A stretch of DNA of 48,353 nucleotides. Origin: an uncultured Porphyromonadaceae bacterium (GTDB lineage: Bacteria > Bacteroidota > Bacteroidia > Bacteroidales > Muribaculaceae). The stretch lies in assembly GCA_947175215.1 (NCBI GenBank), contig CAMWLR010000011.1:1-48353 (forward strand), in the 5' to 3' direction. The notes under the pieces are model-generated. The model saw nothing but the letters and a program-made list of their open reading frames with translations, ran no database searches and was not told where the DNA came from. The position numbers were made by a program, and so were the translations under genes. Below, piece by piece: positions 19,209 to 28,802 of this stretch. Numbering within the stretch: position 1 is the first letter of the stretch; the number at the start of each line of letters is the position of its first letter.

Positions 19209-19712
19209 TCAGCGATATATCGGATCGTCGACCGGGATTACCACACCGTCATGACGCTGCCCGTAAATCAGACGGCTCACCAGCTCAGTCAGGTTAATCA
19301 ACGGCATGGGACGATTCTCGAGCGCAGTGCCGGCAGTCTTCTGTGCTATCATCCCTCTGAGTGCGCCGATTGCAACGCTCAACATCAGAGACATCACCGA
19401 TGGCGGCAGATCGACCTTGTCGCGGGTTTGATTAAAAGTCACATACTCGGCAAGCGACGGTATCTCAAAGACAGCCTCGACCGTATGGCTCAGCAACGGA
19501 CGCTTGACCATACCGCGCATATATGTATAAAGAGCCTCAAGGCGCAGTGTAAGCATGTCAGAGGCGTGATCGGCCTCGACTCGCGCATTGAGGTCTATGG
19601 CGATATCCTCGGCACGGTTGCCGTATCTTAGGATCTCCCACCGGTTAAGATGACAGTGATCAGCGACCTCCGCCACCTTGACAAGCCGTATGTCTAATTC
19701 TGACTTTTTCAC
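19209..19712 (-). CDS. Conserved hypothetical protein (likely GTG start at 19712)
   Basis: VKKSELDIRLVKVAEVADHCHLNRWEILRYGNRAEDIAIDLNARVEADHASDMLTLRLEALYTYMRGMVKRPLL... The upstream part of the ORF overlaps the rho terminator. Confidence 0.7.
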   Translation of the reverse strand: MKKSELDIRLVKVAEVADHCHLNRWEILRYGNRAEDIAIDLNARVEADHASDMLTLRLEALYTYMRGMVKRPLLSHTVEAVFEIPSLAEYVTFNQTRDKVDLPPSVMSLMLSVAIGALRGMIAQKTAGTALENRPMPLINLTELVSRLIYGQRHDGVVIPVDDPIYR

Positions 19713-19736
19713 AGTTTCTGAATTTATATAAAATAA

Positions 19737-19769
19737 AACACTCTGAACCCATCGGGGGTTCAGAGTGTT
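19737..19769 (-). terminator. Rho-gene intrinsic terminator
   Basis: AACACTCTGAACCC-atcggg-GGTTCAGAGTGTT; minus strand followed by TTATTTTAT. Confidence 0.85.
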
Positions 19770-19815
19770 TGTCGGTCTGTTAATTTTTCTTGTCTGAGAC
19801 GCGATGCAGGGGGGG

Positions 19816-21834
19816 TCAGTCACCCATGGTGCGGAGCAGTTCGTCATTATCAGCAGACCGCTCCATACGGTCTTTGATAAACTCCATAGCCTCGATCGAG
19901 TTACGGTCTGAGAGGAAACGGCGCAGAATCCACATGCGGTTGAGTGTCTCTTCGCGCAACAGCAGATCGTCGCGACGGGTCGAAGATGCCATAATGTCGA
20001 CGGCGGGGAAGATACGCTTGTTTGAGAGCTTGCGGTCGAGCTGCAGCTCCATATTACCCGTACCCTTGAATTCCTCGAAGATCACCTCGTCCATCTTTGA
20101 CGAAGTCTCGGTCAGGGCTGTCGCGATGATCGTGAGCGACCCTCCACCCTCTATATTGCGGGCCGCGCCAAAGAATCTCTTGGGCTTTTGCAGGGCGTTG
20201 GCGTCGACACCACCCGAGAGGATCTTACCCGAAGCGGGCTGGGCGGTATTGTATGCACGGGCCAGTCGGGTGATAGAGTCGAGCAGTATGACAACGTCAT
20301 GACCGCACTCGACCATGCGCTTGGCCTTCTCGAGCACGATACCGGCAATCTTGACATGCCGATCGGCAGGCTCGTCAAATGTCGAGGCGATAACCTCGGC
20401 GTTGACCGACCGGCTCATGTCGGTAACCTCCTCGGGGCGCTCATCTATCAGCAGTATCATGATATACACCTCAGGATGATTCTCGGCGATCGCGTTAGCG
20501 ATATCCTTAAGCAGTATTGTCTTACCGGTCTTGGGAGGTGCGACAATCAGCGCGCGCTGCCCCTTACCGATGGGTGAGAACATATCGACCACGCGCGTAG
20601 ATATATTATTGGTACGCGCACCGCCGGTGAGGTTAAATTTCTCGTCGGGGAAGAGAGGCGTGAGATGTTCAAACGGTACGCGGTCACGGATAAACTCGGG
20701 AGTACGACCGTTGATAAGGATGACTCGTGTCATCGGGAAGTATTTGTCACCCTCCTTGGGTGCAGCGATCTCACACTCAACCACATCACCGTTTTTGAGT
20801 CCGTACTGTTTGATCTGCTGATGAGTCACCAGTACATCGTCAGGCGAAGGCATATAATTGAAGTCGGCGGAACGGAGGAAACCGAATCCCTCGGGGGCTA
20901 TTTCGAGCACCCCTGTCGTCTGCAAAAAACCGTCAAACTCATAAGCAGGTTGCATCGGCACAGGCTGCTTAACGTTCATCTTACCCTTTTTCCCCTTTTT
21001 ATTCTTGAAATCCTGGGGTTGCTGCATCTGGGGCTCACGTATGATTATAGGGGCTGAGGCGGCAGCTGCAGCGGCCTCCTCCCGTTCTTTCTGTGAGCGA
21101 GGGGTAAAACTCTTGCCACCCATGCGGGGGAAGAATGAGCCAAACGACTCATCAACGTTGCGACCGAATACTCCCGGAGGATTCTTGCGCGGTTGCTGGC
21201 CGTTATCCTGGTCATTGTTATGGCGGTTATCTCCCTGCTGTCTGATCGGCTGACGTGGATTAAACCGGCGCGGTGTCTCCTCTGGAACTGTCTCTGTAAC
21301 GGCGCCCTCGACATTCTCACTGTTTTCTGCGGAGGTGACAGAAGGCTGGACCGGTGTATCTTCGGTGGTAGCCGCCGGCAAAGCGAGGGTCTCCTCAGAC
21401 TGAGGTTGCGCGACAGCGGGTTTGCGTCCGCGCTTACGCGGTGTCGCCTCGGCAGGTGCAGCCGTAGCAGTGTCGCCTGAGCCGGCATCCTCTGCCGGCA
21501 CGGTTTCAGTCTTAGCCTCAGTGACCGGCTGAGTCTCAGCGTCCTGAGCCTTTTTACGTCCTCTCTTTCTGGGAGCAGCCTCTGCCGGCATATTCTCGTC
21601 AGCTTTAACCTCGACAGTCTTCTCTACCTCGGGCTGCTGCGCCTTGGGCTTACGTCCCCGCTTCTTTTCGGGGGCTGTCGGGGCATTGGCCGACAGGTCG
21701 ATAGCCTGCTGATCGAGTATTCGGTAAATAAGTGATTCTTTGTCGGAGCCGGAGGTCTTCTTCAGACCCATCTTCTCCGCGATGGCCTGCAACTGGTCAT
21801 CGGCCATCTCTTCAAGATCGGAGATATTATACAT
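19816..21834 (-). CDS. rho: Transcription termination factor Rho with extended low-complexity N-terminal insertion
   Basis: Rho core [78 protein letters not shown]; ~220 aa K/E/A/P/R-rich insertion after the N-terminal domain. Confidence 0.97.
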   Translation of the reverse strand: MYNISDLEEMADDQLQAIAEKMGLKKTSGSDKESLIYRILDQQAIDLSANAPTAPEKKRGRKPKAQQPEVEKTVEVKADENMPAEAAPRKRGRKKAQDAETQPVTEAKTETVPAEDAGSGDTATAAPAEATPRKRGRKPAVAQPQSEETLALPAATTEDTPVQPSVTSAENSENVEGAVTETVPEETPRRFNPRQPIRQQGDNRHNNDQDNGQQPRKNPPGVFGRNVDESFGSFFPRMGGKSFTPRSQKEREEAAAAAASAPIIIREPQMQQPQDFKNKKGKKGKMNVKQPVPMQPAYEFDGFLQTTGVLEIAPEGFGFLRSADFNYMPSPDDVLVTHQQIKQYGLKNGDVVECEIAAPKEGDKYFPMTRVILINGRTPEFIRDRVPFEHLTPLFPDEKFNLTGGARTNNISTRVVDMFSPIGKGQRALIVAPPKTGKTILLKDIANAIAENHPEVYIMILLIDERPEEVTDMSRSVNAEVIASTFDEPADRHVKIAGIVLEKAKRMVECGHDVVILLDSITRLARAYNTAQPASGKILSGGVDANALQKPKRFFGAARNIEGGGSLTIIATALTETSSKMDEVIFEEFKGTGNMELQLDRKLSNKRIFPAVDIMASSTRRDDLLLREETLNRMWILRRFLSDRNSIEAMEFIKDRMERSADNDELLRTMGD

Positions 21835-22039
21835 ATATCTTCAATATATCTTACTGTAAAAATTTTTATGGGGAACGGTCGCCACGCACACAAGGCATAT
21901 CAAGCCCGGTTGACATCATAGAGACCTCAATGTAACGACGGAGAAAAAACAATAATGCGGACAGCAGTGAAATATACAGCAACTGAGCAAATCCGCTTAT
22001 CTCAACATCCCTGAGAATTTTAGGGTGATTAATTCACCG

Positions 22040-22047
22040 CAAAGTTA
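22040..22047 (-). promoter_or_regulatory. rho promoter: TTTTG-N20-TAACTTTG
   Basis: Minus-strand -7 TAACTTTG with a -33 TTTTG at 20-bp spacing; ~200-nt leader to rho. Confidence 0.6.
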
Positions 22048-22164
22048 CTAACTAATTATTGAATCCGCAAAATTTTTATCTTACTTTTATCCCGATTTTA
22101 TTGGAAAAACAGTATAAAAACAGCCCGGAAGGGTATCGACGGGCTTTTAATAGGACTGAGAAGG

Positions 22165-22779
22165 TCAGAATGGCGAAGATTCACCACCGTGAGCTGATTC
22201 AAGGCGCGTTATGAATGCGGTGACGTCGGCCGGGTCTTTGAATGCTGCCAGCGGGATAATCAGTTCGTGGCGGTTGCCATAACTCACCACCACATTACGT
22301 CCCCATTGCTGACAATCGCTGATCTCTGCACGCGGTATAACGAGATCGGCGGGGGAAACGGTATCGCTGTCAGGTCTGGCAAAGTAATCGACCGTCACCT
22401 CTGAGTCGGGGTGTAGTGTCACCTGCTGCGGGAAAAGCGACGCGATGGCCCATGGTCGGGTAAGAAGCCCGTACCATGCAAAAAGTATAAGTGTGGGAAA
22501 GAAGATGAATAGTCCGAATGCGGCTATAAACAGCAGTCTGGTATCATAGATCAGCCCCGCGATCACGAGCGCGACAAACGGCAGAGCGACGGCCATCCAC
22601 GATTTGGCGGCGCGACGCATGATGGATACCCGGGCATGGACACTCGGTCCGAGCGAAAACCGCGAGGTAGAGATAGCACCCGGCAATAGATGATCACCGG
22701 CTGACGGCGTGGTTTTCACCTCACCGCCAGCCGCGATCGTCTGTTGACTGTTTTTCTTATTAAGAGTGTCGTCTGCCAT
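22165..22779 (-). CDS. Hypothetical membrane protein (two TM segments plus PH/YcxB-like C-terminal domain)
   Basis: Two adjacent hydrophobic segments and a beta-rich C-terminus; start taken as MADDTLNKK. Confidence 0.6.
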   Translation of the reverse strand: MADDTLNKKNSQQTIAAGGEVKTTPSAGDHLLPGAISTSRFSLGPSVHARVSIMRRAAKSWMAVALPFVALVIAGLIYDTRLLFIAAFGLFIFFPTLILFAWYGLLTRPWAIASLFPQQVTLHPDSEVTVDYFARPDSDTVSPADLVIPRAEISDCQQWGRNVVVSYGNRHELIIPLAAFKDPADVTAFITRLESAHGGESSPF

Positions 22780-22810
22780 ATGATGATTCAGGCGAACAGA
22801 TATTTTTTTA

Positions 22811-23890
22811 TCAGGTAAAGGCCTTGATAATCTCCTCGGTGAGTTCATACATCGGGGTGAAACCTTTTGAGCGTTTCATATCCTTGATGACATTGCCGAC
22901 GAGGGTTTTCTTTGAGTTGGCGATATCGAGCTTCATGATCGGGGCACCGGGATACAGGTCAAAATCCTTTAGGTCAACCCAGACGATGGCAGGGGTCTCT
23001 GTCAGTTTGAAGTAATAGACCTTCTCGAGCTGGTCGCTCACCGAGCGCCACTGGGTAGTCGAGATCTCGGGCTGATCGGGTACTGAGATACCGGTGGGGA
23101 CGGCGCAGTTGCCGATAATGCCGAACACGCCGGCGAGCGCTGTCTTATGGCTTGCATCCTTAGGCAGAACGCTTACATAGAATGATGCGCGGGTAAAACG
23201 ATCCTGACTGCGGTTTGTGCCGGGGAGCATATTCATACCGCCGACAGTCTTCCAGTAATTATAGATGTCGAGCTGTTGCTGATATGGGGGCGCGTTGGTC
23301 AGCACCTGATACTCATGACCCTCATGTATCTCGAGCTTGCCGTCGATATACTCTACTATCGCACTGTTACCGGTGGCATCAGAGATAGCCATGTGCAGCG
23401 TCGTGGGTGAACCGCCGGGCATTGCGGGTGCATTAATCTGGAACTGATCGAGCTTGAGTTGCTCGACAGCCTCTGATGTCGTCGCAAAGTTATCGAGGAC
23501 GTATGCAGCCCAGAGTGATGTCGACATATAGGGACGGGGGTCACCCTCCTTGGCGTAGAACGTACCGGGGAGATAGAGCAGGTTGCAGACAAGCCCTTTC
23601 TCGTTCATACCCTCGTTGACACCTACATCATAGCCGACAGAGACAACGCTGCCGTACTTAGATATCCAGGTTATCGACTGGTCTGTGTCGTAAGATTTCT
23701 TTTCGACACCGCGGGGATATACATAGAGATTCGTGGGGATGGGTGTACGCCAGTCAAGCGTGCGGCCGGTTATCACGGCACTGTCACCGACATAAGTCAC
23801 ACGTGTGCAGGCGTCGGCCGTATTTACAGATGCAAGCATCATGACAGCGCATCCCGCCGCGGCCAATGTAGAGTTTTTAAGGAGTCTCAT
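22811..23890 (-). CDS. Choloylglycine hydrolase / penicillin V acylase family (bile-salt-hydrolase-like) Ntn-hydrolase
   Basis: Signal peptide then Cys nucleophile: ADAC|TRVTYVGDSAVITGRTLDWRTPIPTNLYVYPRG; STLHMAISDATGNSAIVEYIDGKLEIHEGHEYQVLTNAPPYQQQL; TQWRSVSDQLEKVYYF. Confidence 0.92.
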   Translation of the reverse strand: MRLLKNSTLAAAGCAVMMLASVNTADACTRVTYVGDSAVITGRTLDWRTPIPTNLYVYPRGVEKKSYDTDQSITWISKYGSVVSVGYDVGVNEGMNEKGLVCNLLYLPGTFYAKEGDPRPYMSTSLWAAYVLDNFATTSEAVEQLKLDQFQINAPAMPGGSPTTLHMAISDATGNSAIVEYIDGKLEIHEGHEYQVLTNAPPYQQQLDIYNYWKTVGGMNMLPGTNRSQDRFTRASFYVSVLPKDASHKTALAGVFGIIGNCAVPTGISVPDQPEISTTQWRSVSDQLEKVYYFKLTETPAIVWVDLKDFDLYPGAPIMKLDIANSKKTLVGNVIKDMKRSKGFTPMYELTEEIIKAFT

Positions 23891-23963
23891 AGTTGAAATA
23901 GTTTACTTTTTCACTATAACAACCAAAGCCGCGGGGGAGTTCACCGCCGTCAATATGTACATT

Positions 23964-24034
23964 TATTGTGAGCCGAGATCTATTGTGAGCCGGGCTCATT
24001 ATCAGTCGAGAGTATGTATCAGTCGAGCGCATGT
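23964..24034. repeat. Two adjacent 17-bp tandem duplications at DUF1015 gene 3' end
   Basis: TATTGTGAGCCGAGATC/TATTGTGAGCCGGGCTC (23964-23997) and ATCAGTCGAGAGTATGT/ATCAGTCGAGCGCATGT (24001-24034); the second pair contains the stop codon. Confidence 0.9.
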
Positions 24035-25263
24035 ATCACAAGCCCCGAGCGCAATTTGGGCTCAAACCAAGTTGTCTTGGGGGGCATGATGTTGCCGCTG
24101 TCGGCAATATCCATCAGTTGCTTCATCGACACGGGATAGAGGGCTAATGCCATGGCCATCTCACCCGAGTCGACTCGCTGCTTGAGCTCGCCGAGGCCAC
24201 GTATACCGCCGACAAAGTCAATACGTTTGTCGCTGCGCAGATCGGTGATACCCAGCAGATCACGCAGTATCAGGTCTGACGAGATGGTCACATCGAGCAC
24301 GCCGATCGGATCGTTGTCGTCATAACGTCCCTCGCAGGCAGTGAGTGAGTACCATTTGCCGTCGAGATAGAGCGAGAAATTATGCAGGGCTGCCGGTGTA
24401 TAGATCTCCTCACCCTTCTCCTCGACGATAAAGTCCTTATCGAGACGGGCCAGGAACTCGGCCGGAGTAAGGCCGTTAAGATCACGCACGACACGGTTAT
24501 AGTCGATTATACGCAGATGTGACGCGGGGAAAGCTACGGCCATAAAATAGTTGTATTCCTCATTGCCGGTGTGTGCGCTATCCGAGGCAGCCTTCTCAAG
24601 ACCGACACGGGCAGCAGCAGCCGACCGATGGTGACCGTCAGCGATATAGAGATGAGGCATTTTGGCAAATTCCTCAGTGATTGTTTGCTCAAGGACGGGA
24701 TCATCTACTATCCAGAAATGATGTCCGAATCCGTCAGGAGCGACAAAGTCATATTCTGCGGGAGCGGCGGTCACCTTGTCGATAACCTCCTGCAACACCT
24801 TATTATCAGGGAAAGCGAGGAACACCGGCTCGATGTTGGCATTGTTGACCTTGACATGGCGCATGCGGTCATCTTCCTTGTCGCGGCGCGTGAGCTCATG
24901 TTTCTTAATCACGCCGTTGACATAGTCATGAACATTGGCCGCCACAACAATACCATATTGTGTGCGACCGTCCATCGTCTGGGCATATATATAATAGTGC
25001 TCCTTATCATCAGTCTTGAGCCACCCGTTCTTTTTGAACAGGGAGAAGTTCTCGACAGCCTTGTCATAGACCTCGTCGGCGTGTTCATCGATGCCGACGG
25101 GGAAGTCTATCTCGGGCTTGATGATGCGATAGAGCGACATCTCGTTACCCTCGGCCTCCTTGCGAGCCTCTTCGGAGTTGAGAACGTCATAGGGACGCGA
25201 AGCTACTTTCTCGATCAATTCTTTCGGAGGGCGGATACCCTTAAACGGTTTTACTTTGGCCAT
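24019..25263 (-). CDS. DUF1015 family protein
   Basis: MAKVKPFKGIRPPKELIEKVASRPYDVLNSEEARKEAEGNEMSLYRIIKPEIDFP...LYIADGHHRSAAAARV. Confidence 0.92.
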   Translation of the reverse strand: MAKVKPFKGIRPPKELIEKVASRPYDVLNSEEARKEAEGNEMSLYRIIKPEIDFPVGIDEHADEVYDKAVENFSLFKKNGWLKTDDKEHYYIYAQTMDGRTQYGIVVAANVHDYVNGVIKKHELTRRDKEDDRMRHVKVNNANIEPVFLAFPDNKVLQEVIDKVTAAPAEYDFVAPDGFGHHFWIVDDPVLEQTITEEFAKMPHLYIADGHHRSAAAARVGLEKAASDSAHTGNEEYNYFMAVAFPASHLRIIDYNRVVRDLNGLTPAEFLARLDKDFIVEEKGEEIYTPAALHNFSLYLDGKWYSLTACEGRYDDNDPIGVLDVTISSDLILRDLLGITDLRSDKRIDFVGGIRGLGELKQRVDSGEMAMALALYPVSMKQLMDIADSGNIMPPKTTWFEPKLRSGLVIHALD

Positions 25264-25370
25264 TTTGATTAAGGTTAATGTTTTTCGTGGAATGTTCACA
25301 AAGATATATCAAAAACTTCGATTCACAAACACTCCACGGATATTTTTTCACCCTCTTTTTTCACCCGCGA

Positions 25371-27461
25371 TTATTTCAGAATTGCCGAGTTAGATGTACC
25401 CGACCCCGAGATCTCATTACCTTGCTGTACTTTCTTGCCGTAGCCGAGAGTATAAGTCACAGAGACGGAGTATCGGGCATGCTGGCGGGTCCCGAATGTC
25501 TTGCGGTCAAAACTGTAATATTCACCGGTGAGATATTCTTTACTCTCCTCCCATGAGGTGTTGCAGAAGTTATAAGCCGAGGCGTTGATTTTCCACGGGC
25601 CTCTACCCCACCCTATCTGCAACTGGTATTGCGAGGGGGTGTGGCTGATGATGCCGCTGTGGGTCTCTTGATATTTGCTCGGGGTCATATACCATCCCCA
25701 GATATAGAAGTCGCCGAAATAATAGGTCAGCTGAGCCGTGCACGTCAGTTCGTTGCTGTTCCAGGCGTAGTCTCCCGAGGTTTTTCTGAGCCAGTATTGC
25801 GGACGCAGCTTGGCCACGAGTTTCGCGCCGAAAAACTTGGCTGTGGCAGAGATGCCCAGGAATCCCGCCGAATAGTCACCACCGTTGAAATATTGGCGGA
25901 GCATCGTTCCCCGCGGCCCGGTGGGTGAATAGAGCGTGACACACCTGTCTTTAGTCAATGCGTAATAACCGTCGGCCGACAATTGCCACTTGTTATCGGG
26001 CAACCATGTATAGGTGACACCGAAATTTGTGTATGTATAATCTTCAAGACCGGGGTTGCCGCGATACCACATCAGTTCATCCTGTTGCAACATATTCGCA
26101 CTTTTTTGCGACGAATCGGGGACATCTTTTCCGTAATTGCCAAATATATAGAGCTGATTTTTCTCGTCAGGCGACCAGGTCGCACTGAGATATGCCTGCG
26201 GGAAGTCGTTACTCATCTTGTTGCCCGAGATATCATTAGTTTCCCATATCCATGCAAGCTGTGCATCAATCACAAGCTTGTCAAAGATGTGGTTATATGA
26301 TCCGCCGACATAATATGCGCCCAGATCATATGTCTGACGTGAGGGGGAGTTGCCGTAATAATTTATGAGGTTGCGGTAATATATCGCTCCACCCGAAAAG
26401 AAAAACCTGTTTGACTGATTGGGATTCCAGTTAAACCTCGGAGAGACCTCAAACCTGTGAGCTCCCTCCACAGCATCGTTCTGAATCAGCAAAGTGCGGG
26501 GGATATCGTATGTCGAATTTGATTTATTATGCCAGTAGGAATACCCTATATTGGCATTCAGCGCGGCCTTATCTGACATTGTGTAATAATATTCCCCCAC
26601 GTATGACAACGACCAATTATGCTGTGACGCTGTGGTCGATGAGTTGGTGACGGTGATTATCTCAGGTGTATACGCCAGGGTTCGCGTCGCGTCATTATGG
26701 GGTATATTGGTCAGGCTGTAAGACAGGCGGTTTGAGAATTGGGTCTTATCTGTGCTATATAGCGCACGGAAACTGAAGTCATTGCTATTGTTGCGATATC
26801 GCGATGACGTCGTGGCGACATCTCTGTTGATCGTCTGCGGCCCCATATCATAAAAGTCGGTAAACTTAAATGTCTCATGGGTGCTTTGGCCCATGTGGCT
26901 GTTAGTGAGATATATCTCATCGGCATAAAGGTCAAACGTCATGCGCTTATAAACCATCTTAGAGTAAACCGACCCCTCGGTGCGGTTTACACCAAACCAT
27001 CTGTTTGCATTGATCTTGGTGTATCCGCCCCACACATATTTGTGCATGACGAAGTTGATGACATACTTCTCGCCCCTGAAACGCGGATCAGTCGGGTGAA
27101 GATAGTACTCGACCTTCTTTACATCCTGAGGGTTCATCCCCTGCAGATCCTGTGCCGTAGCGGGGAGAAAGTCGATAAACACGGCAACATTTTGCCCCTG
27201 AGCTGTCTTGACAGCCTGACTCACGGGGTCGACCTCGATCTGCGGTATCGACATCTGAGACAAGAGGGCGATGGCGTTCTGTGCCGAATTTTTCTGACGC
27301 GCGACCGGGATGTATGTCGACACGTCACCGTTTATCCTTTGATTAGAAGCCTCAACCACGACCTCATCGAGCACCTGCTCGGATATCGAATCAGCCGGTT
27401 CATCGGCATAGGCGCTAATGGACACACAGGCCATTGCCACTGACAGCAGTTTCCTTAACAT
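25371..27461 (-). CDS. TonB-dependent-receptor-like outer-membrane beta-barrel protein
   Basis: Signal peptide, plug-like LDEVVVEASNQRINGDVSTYIPVARQKNSAQNAIALLSQM, long alternating beta-barrel, terminal SVTYTLGYGKKV. Confidence 0.82.
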   Translation of the reverse strand: MLRKLLSVAMACVSISAYADEPADSISEQVLDEVVVEASNQRINGDVSTYIPVARQKNSAQNAIALLSQMSIPQIEVDPVSQAVKTAQGQNVAVFIDFLPATAQDLQGMNPQDVKKVEYYLHPTDPRFRGEKYVINFVMHKYVWGGYTKINANRWFGVNRTEGSVYSKMVYKRMTFDLYADEIYLTNSHMGQSTHETFKFTDFYDMGPQTINRDVATTSSRYRNNSNDFSFRALYSTDKTQFSNRLSYSLTNIPHNDATRTLAYTPEIITVTNSSTTASQHNWSLSYVGEYYYTMSDKAALNANIGYSYWHNKSNSTYDIPRTLLIQNDAVEGAHRFEVSPRFNWNPNQSNRFFFSGGAIYYRNLINYYGNSPSRQTYDLGAYYVGGSYNHIFDKLVIDAQLAWIWETNDISGNKMSNDFPQAYLSATWSPDEKNQLYIFGNYGKDVPDSSQKSANMLQQDELMWYRGNPGLEDYTYTNFGVTYTWLPDNKWQLSADGYYALTKDRCVTLYSPTGPRGTMLRQYFNGGDYSAGFLGISATAKFFGAKLVAKLRPQYWLRKTSGDYAWNSNELTCTAQLTYYFGDFYIWGWYMTPSKYQETHSGIISHTPSQYQLQIGWGRGPWKINASAYNFCNTSWEESKEYLTGEYYSFDRKTFGTRQHARYSVSVTYTLGYGKKVQQGNEISGSGTSNSAILK

Positions 27462-27486
27462 ATTCTTTTTTCGATATTTTTCGGCA

Positions 27487-27530
27487 CAAAGTTAAGTCAA
27501 TTGTGACAATTTTTTCTCAACATTTGTTGA
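27487..27530 (-). promoter_or_regulatory. OMP gene promoter: palindrome TCAACATTTGTTGA (27517-27530) 22 bp upstream of -7 TAACTTTG (27487-27494, minus)
   Basis: Identical spacing and flank (GAAAAA) to the site at 16243-16288. Confidence 0.65.
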
Positions 27531-27566
27531 TATTGCGAAAAAAGCATGATATGAGGGTACAAAAAA

Positions 27567-27606
27567 CAGGCCACGCCATAATCATTACCGATTGTGGCGT
27601 AGCCTG
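27567..27606 (-). terminator. Terminator downstream of glutaminase-like gene
   Basis: CAGGCCACGCCATAAT...ATTGTGGCGTAGCCTG with minus-strand TTTTTTG. Confidence 0.85.
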
Positions 27607-27629
27607 CTTAATATGTTTTACTTACATTA

Positions 27630-28559
27630 TCAGTCCTTGACAAAGTTGACTTTGGCCGAGGCAAAGATCGAGATATCGAGTTTGTTCATGACATCAATAA
27701 TTGCGTGAGCAGCCTTGACGCTTACGCCTGCGGGGTTAAGCTCGGGCGAGTAAGCGGCAATTGCCATCACGCCCGGTATGATACCGAGGATTGTACCGCC
27801 GAATGATGACTTGGCGGGTACACCGGCTGCAACGAGCCAGGGAGTGCGCATCTTGTGAGGGCCTTTAGCTGCCATGAGGGCAACGACATTTTGGGTGATC
27901 GAGCCGTCAAAGACGATGTTTCCGGTCACGGGATTGACACCGTCTGCGGCGATGGTAGCGCCCATGGTTGCCAGTTGCTCGGTTGATGCGGTCATAGAGA
28001 GCGACTTGAGATAAAGGTTGGTTGCCAGGGTAGCATCGTCATAGAGATAATAACCGTCGGCTGCCAGAGTGTCGACAAACTTGGTGTCTGTGGCCTCTTT
28101 CTCAAGAGTCTTGAGGACGGTGTCGTTAAGCTCGGGAGCCGAGCCCATCAGGTCAATCATGCGGTTGACATAGATGTTCCACTTAGACTCAGCGTCGCCG
28201 ACAGGCTCAAGAGCAGAGAATGCTCTCACGCCGTGAGCGCTGAAACTGAGATTCTTGGGCTTGGATGCGACCTTGTGGCAAGGGCACTGCCCCGACTTCT
28301 TGATAAGTTCTTTTGGGGTATTCTGTGTAAACAACACTGTTGACAGGGGGACTTTGGCAATCGACCCCATAGGAGACTTCACATTGGTGTCACCCTTGTT
28401 GATCAGAGTGCCGTCGGGCAGCATCACCGAGATACCGAAACTCTTGGTGTCGGCACCTGCGTTGCGTGCATCCACTTCACCTTCTTTGATTGATTTGTTG
28501 GCTTCGTATGCCTCGTCTACAGCCTTGCGGAGGTCTGCTAAAGAAATTTTGCGTTCCAT
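27630..28559 (-). CDS. Divergent glutaminase-like protein (serine-dependent beta-lactamase fold)
   Basis: LADLRKAVDEAYEANKSIKEGEV, SPMGSIAKVPL (SxxK), DATLATNLYLKSLSMTASTEQLATMGATIAADGVNPVTG, VAAGVPAKSSFGGTILGIIPGVMAIAAYSPELNPAG. Confidence 0.8.
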   Translation of the reverse strand: MERKISLADLRKAVDEAYEANKSIKEGEVDARNAGADTKSFGISVMLPDGTLINKGDTNVKSPMGSIAKVPLSTVLFTQNTPKELIKKSGQCPCHKVASKPKNLSFSAHGVRAFSALEPVGDAESKWNIYVNRMIDLMGSAPELNDTVLKTLEKEATDTKFVDTLAADGYYLYDDATLATNLYLKSLSMTASTEQLATMGATIAADGVNPVTGNIVFDGSITQNVVALMAAKGPHKMRTPWLVAAGVPAKSSFGGTILGIIPGVMAIAAYSPELNPAGVSVKAAHAIIDVMNKLDISIFASAKVNFVKD

Positions 28560-28712
28560 ATATAGTTGAATTTTTAGGTTTTGTCTGTAAAACATATTAC
28601 GGGGCGCTTTGGTTTGCACATGAGGCAGACATTAACATCGCACGATGGTTTAATAAAGGTTAAAGAGACGACAAATCAGAGAGCCGACCGAGGTAAATTG
28701 CAGCTGATTTAT

Positions 28713-28720
28713 TAATTTTG
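28713..28720 (+). promoter_or_regulatory. -7 box (TAATTTTG) upstream of umuD-like gene
   Basis: TAnnTTTG match. Confidence 0.45.
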
Positions 28721-28802
28721 CATTAATGCTTCAGGGCAAGTTGAGCAGGATATGCAAGATTTGCCGATCCCTTGTAACCTTAATTTTCAAAACCAGTAAA
28801 GT

